A DNA stretch of 64,000 nt. It comes from Caprimulgus europaeus (taxonomy: Eukaryota; Chordata; Aves; Caprimulgiformes; Caprimulgidae). This document shows positions 61,461-64,000 of the stretch, in pieces; position 1 is the first letter of the stretch, and the number at the start of each line of letters is the position of its first letter. A program made the translations under genes and the position numbers. The stretch covers positions 36,027,295 to 36,091,294 of the forward strand of contig OU015524.1 in assembly GCA_907165065.1 (NCBI GenBank). Reading direction: 5' to 3'. The notes under the pieces are model-generated. The model was not told the origin of the DNA. It saw nothing but the letters and a program-made list of their open reading frames with translations, and did no database searches.

Positions 61461-64000
61461 TTTAAAGCACTGTGTATCTCACACTTCTCTCTGTGTAGCT
61501 GTTGTCTCCTCTCAGTTCTGGTTATGTATCGTGTGCTCTGACAACTGGCACATGTGGGAAGTGAGACATTTTGGACAGATTGTTGCAATTCAATTCTGAC
61601 AACAGGCACTGGCAAGAGAGAGCACAGCTCTGGATGTGACAGTCTGATTTAATAATCAAGAGGAACATGAACACATCCCATCCCATGAACACATCCCTGT
61701 GTTAGGGGTGGATTTCCCTGCCTTGAATGGTTTAGTTCATGTGTCAGTATTGAAGAATTTCCTAAGCCTCCAACCTCACTCCAATTCTGAAGAATTTCAA
61801 ACAGGCTCTGAGCCATGTGCACACCAAAACTCTGCAATGGGTGCTCTTGCACTTCCCATCCCTGACTTATGCTTTTGAGTGACCGCTTTTCCTTTAGCAT
61901 GATAGACTTTTGAAACTAAAGTTGACAGATTTCTATAATGATACCAATTATTATATTCTTCATTCTGACAAACAATTCTTTCCAGACTTTCTGGCAGTCC
62001 CCAGCTAAAGAAATTCAAGGAATATTGAACTCTTGGTGAAGCATCTAAGTCCAATTTTAAAAGCAATGACAATCTAGAGGCAGAGTATCCTTGCCTTTTT
62101 GTACTAAAGACTACAGTGTACCAACTAGTACATCAAAATTTGTACATTGATAAGCCAGCCTCAGCCTGTGCAGTTTCCTCTCTTATGGCAGGAATCTTTG
62201 TCTGCAGAAGACATACTTAAATACAATATACCTAATTTTGAATGACTGTATTTAAAGAATAATTCTGTTACTCTCCTTTTTGGAAGGTATTTCCCCAGTG
62301 ACAGGTCAGTGGAGCTTCCATAAAGGGAAATGTATAAGTGTGTGTGGGCTATACTAAAGATTTCCTTTTATCAGTTCATAAGGACAACATATTCTGACAC
62401 ATCTAGCAGAAAGCTAAAATTGCCAAGCAAAGGCTTGGAAACTGTCATCACTGCATAGAGTTATCCATGTTCTGCAGTCGACAAAGCAGCTGCTTGTTTT
62501 TTGTGTCCTCAGAATATATTTAACACAACCTTCCACTTTAAAAAAAAATGGATTTCAGTTATCCCAACAAGGGAGAGTTTTCTCAGCTGAAGGGAGCTTC
62601 AAAAGGTGAAGCAATTCCCTGCTGTTCCTGACTGCCAGAACGCTTCTTCCCTGAAGCTGCTGCTGCCTGAAGTTCCTGTTGTAACAGATCTGTGGACCAT
62701 ATTATGAGAAAAAAGGTCAGATAAGCACTGATACATTTTTCTGGTGTGCTTATATACATCAGTAATAACTATGAAATTGTAACCTGGTGAGCTAGACTTT
62801 GTGCAGTTGCCAGACACAGGAAAGTTTGTTCTATTCAGCTTTTGTTTCGTTTAATTATTCTTTCTACTTTCCAATATAATCAACATTGCTTTCTTTAACA
62901 TAATCTTGTTTCATGAATTGTTACTGAAGCAAGCTGCTCCAGAGCAATGTAAATGAACTTCTGACCTCTGGGGTTGAAAGAAGGGAGGTAAAAGATATTT
63001 GGCCTGTAGCACTCCGCGGAAGATATGAAGCCAGAATGCTGCCAAGATGCTGGCGAGAGTAAGTACATAAAACAAGTCAAAAAAGGGGGGGACATGTCAG
63101 CTGCAGGACCAAATACTGACAGTTGTCAAGAAGAATTATCTTTTATAGTGTCAATATTTTTGTTTTACTTTGTAAAAATATTTGCCCTCTGCTGTCCTGC
63201 AAACAGCATTATTAGAAACACATTTTCAAATTATATAAAGAATAACAGCCAGAGGTGGCTATTTCAACAAAATGTAGTCCACTGAATTTGGACACACTTA
63301 ATTGGGACAGATGCTTTATTGAAAAAGCTTCTAGAGAATCAACTCACAATAGTACATAGAAAAGTCTGGGACTTAATTAGGACAGTAGTCACAAGTTTTG
63401 CTTAATGAGATGTATTTGGCCACTGCCATGGGTTTACATGGTGTTTAACCAGGTGTTTAATATGTGTGAAACACTAAACTTTAATTTTTTCATAGAAATA
63501 TTGCCAAACAAAGATTTTTTTAAAAACCAAGAAATTAAATTCAGGATTATTATTCTTTTTTCCTTTAGCTCCTTCATTCCATTCTGATCCTGCTGCTCCC
63601 TTTTGTGTGGGTTTCAGTGTCAGGTCCGGGAAACACTACAGATTTCCATTTGTGTATGTGAATGTCAACATTATAAAAAAGATAATTTCCTGAACAAGCT
63701 AGGGACCTGAAAGGCAGCAGGCTTCCAGATCCTGGAAGGTCACATGTGTCATTCCATTTATGTTATTTTAGCTCTAATGTTCCAGTTCCAAGCCTCAAAT
63801 TGCTCTGGAGTCCAGGTGAACATGTGTTATTCAAAATTGCTGAAATACCATTCAAACAGCTTTTTCTATCAGTAGATGTTTTGGTGTGAAGATTGGGAGT
63901 GCAGCTTTATGTGAAGGGAAGTTAGCCCCTAAATTCCTTCCCTGGTACCCAAAGGACAGGGGCACGTTTGTTTCCTTCCAGGAGATTTCTACCAGAAACT

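Larger units (their letters stand above)
56886..64000. other. unique non-coding DNA, no gene seen
   Basis: About 7.1 kb to the window end with no recognised gene or interspersed repeat. It contains an A-rich A/C block at 58367, an A-run at 58893, a T-run at 60890, a pyrimidine-rich stretch at about 60955-61460 and a short direct repeat (catgaacacatccc at 61666-61679 and 61684-61697). Open frames are below 100 codons and unremarkable. Confidence 0.5.

Noticed and set aside
1..64000. Prokaryotic or defence-type systems, CRISPR arrays, LTR retroelements, tRNA or rRNA genes
   Set aside because: I looked for regular spaced repeats, LTR and primer-binding-site patterns and cloverleaf box motifs and saw none; the DNA has the repeat content of a bird nuclear genome.

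Overview
The window looks like non-coding vertebrate nuclear DNA from a bird. The clearest clue is that every interspersed repeat I can recognise is a CR1 LINE (chicken repeat 1), the dominant retrotransposon of birds. The CR1 3' ends carry the usual 8-bp tail repeats (ATTCTGTG / ATTCTATG type). I see no SINEs and no LTR retroelements. One short CR1 3' end (28.2-28.3 kb) resembles copies I associate with landfowl and waterfowl, so a galliform is my best guess, but the sequence does not prove the species. The background is AT-rich (below about 40% GC by eye) with few CpGs. I recognise no exon, tRNA, rRNA, snRNA, operon, CRISPR or other prokaryotic feature. The window is either a gene desert or the inside of a very large intron.

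Layout. 1-2.2 kb: unique AT-rich DNA with small simple repeats. 2.2-3.0 kb: a fairly young CR1 3' end on the minus strand. 3.0-12.9 kb: unique DNA with a 20-bp tandem duplication (6.6 kb), a CACCAG repeat (7.7 kb) and a GC-richer block (8.6-9.1 kb). 12.9-14.6 kb: a long, very degraded CR1 on the plus strand with endonuclease-like and reverse-transcriptase remnants. 14.6-28.2 kb: unique DNA with a CA/Z-DNA-prone repeat (18.8 kb) and a twin hairpin (25.6 kb). 28.2-28.3 kb: a CR1 3' end of about 100 bp. 28.3-39.1 kb: unique DNA with a 213-bp pure purine tract (36.8-37.0 kb). 39.1-40.2 kb: an ancient CR1 on the minus strand, followed by an unexplained open frame (40.5-41.1 kb). 45.2-46.1 kb: another ancient CR1, minus strand. 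47.5-47.9 kb: an older CR1 3' end, plus strand. 55.2-56.9 kb: the best-preserved CR1 (minus strand, RT domain to 3' tail), with a pentamer microsatellite expansion inside its coding frame. The rest is unique DNA.

The repeats form an age series. The 2.2 and 55.2 kb copies still have long readable frames, the 28 and 47 kb copies are short 3' fragments, and the 13, 39 and 45 kb copies are recognisable only by scattered motifs and line up with old CR1 lineages known from reptiles. All are 5'-truncated or internally broken, as expected for target-primed reverse transcription, and none can encode an active element. There is no gene set working together here. I found no convincing new biological system. 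The best leads are the long homopurine tract, the frame-keeping pentamer expansion in a dead CR1, the ancient CR1s as possible conserved elements, and the 188-codon open frame at 40.5 kb.
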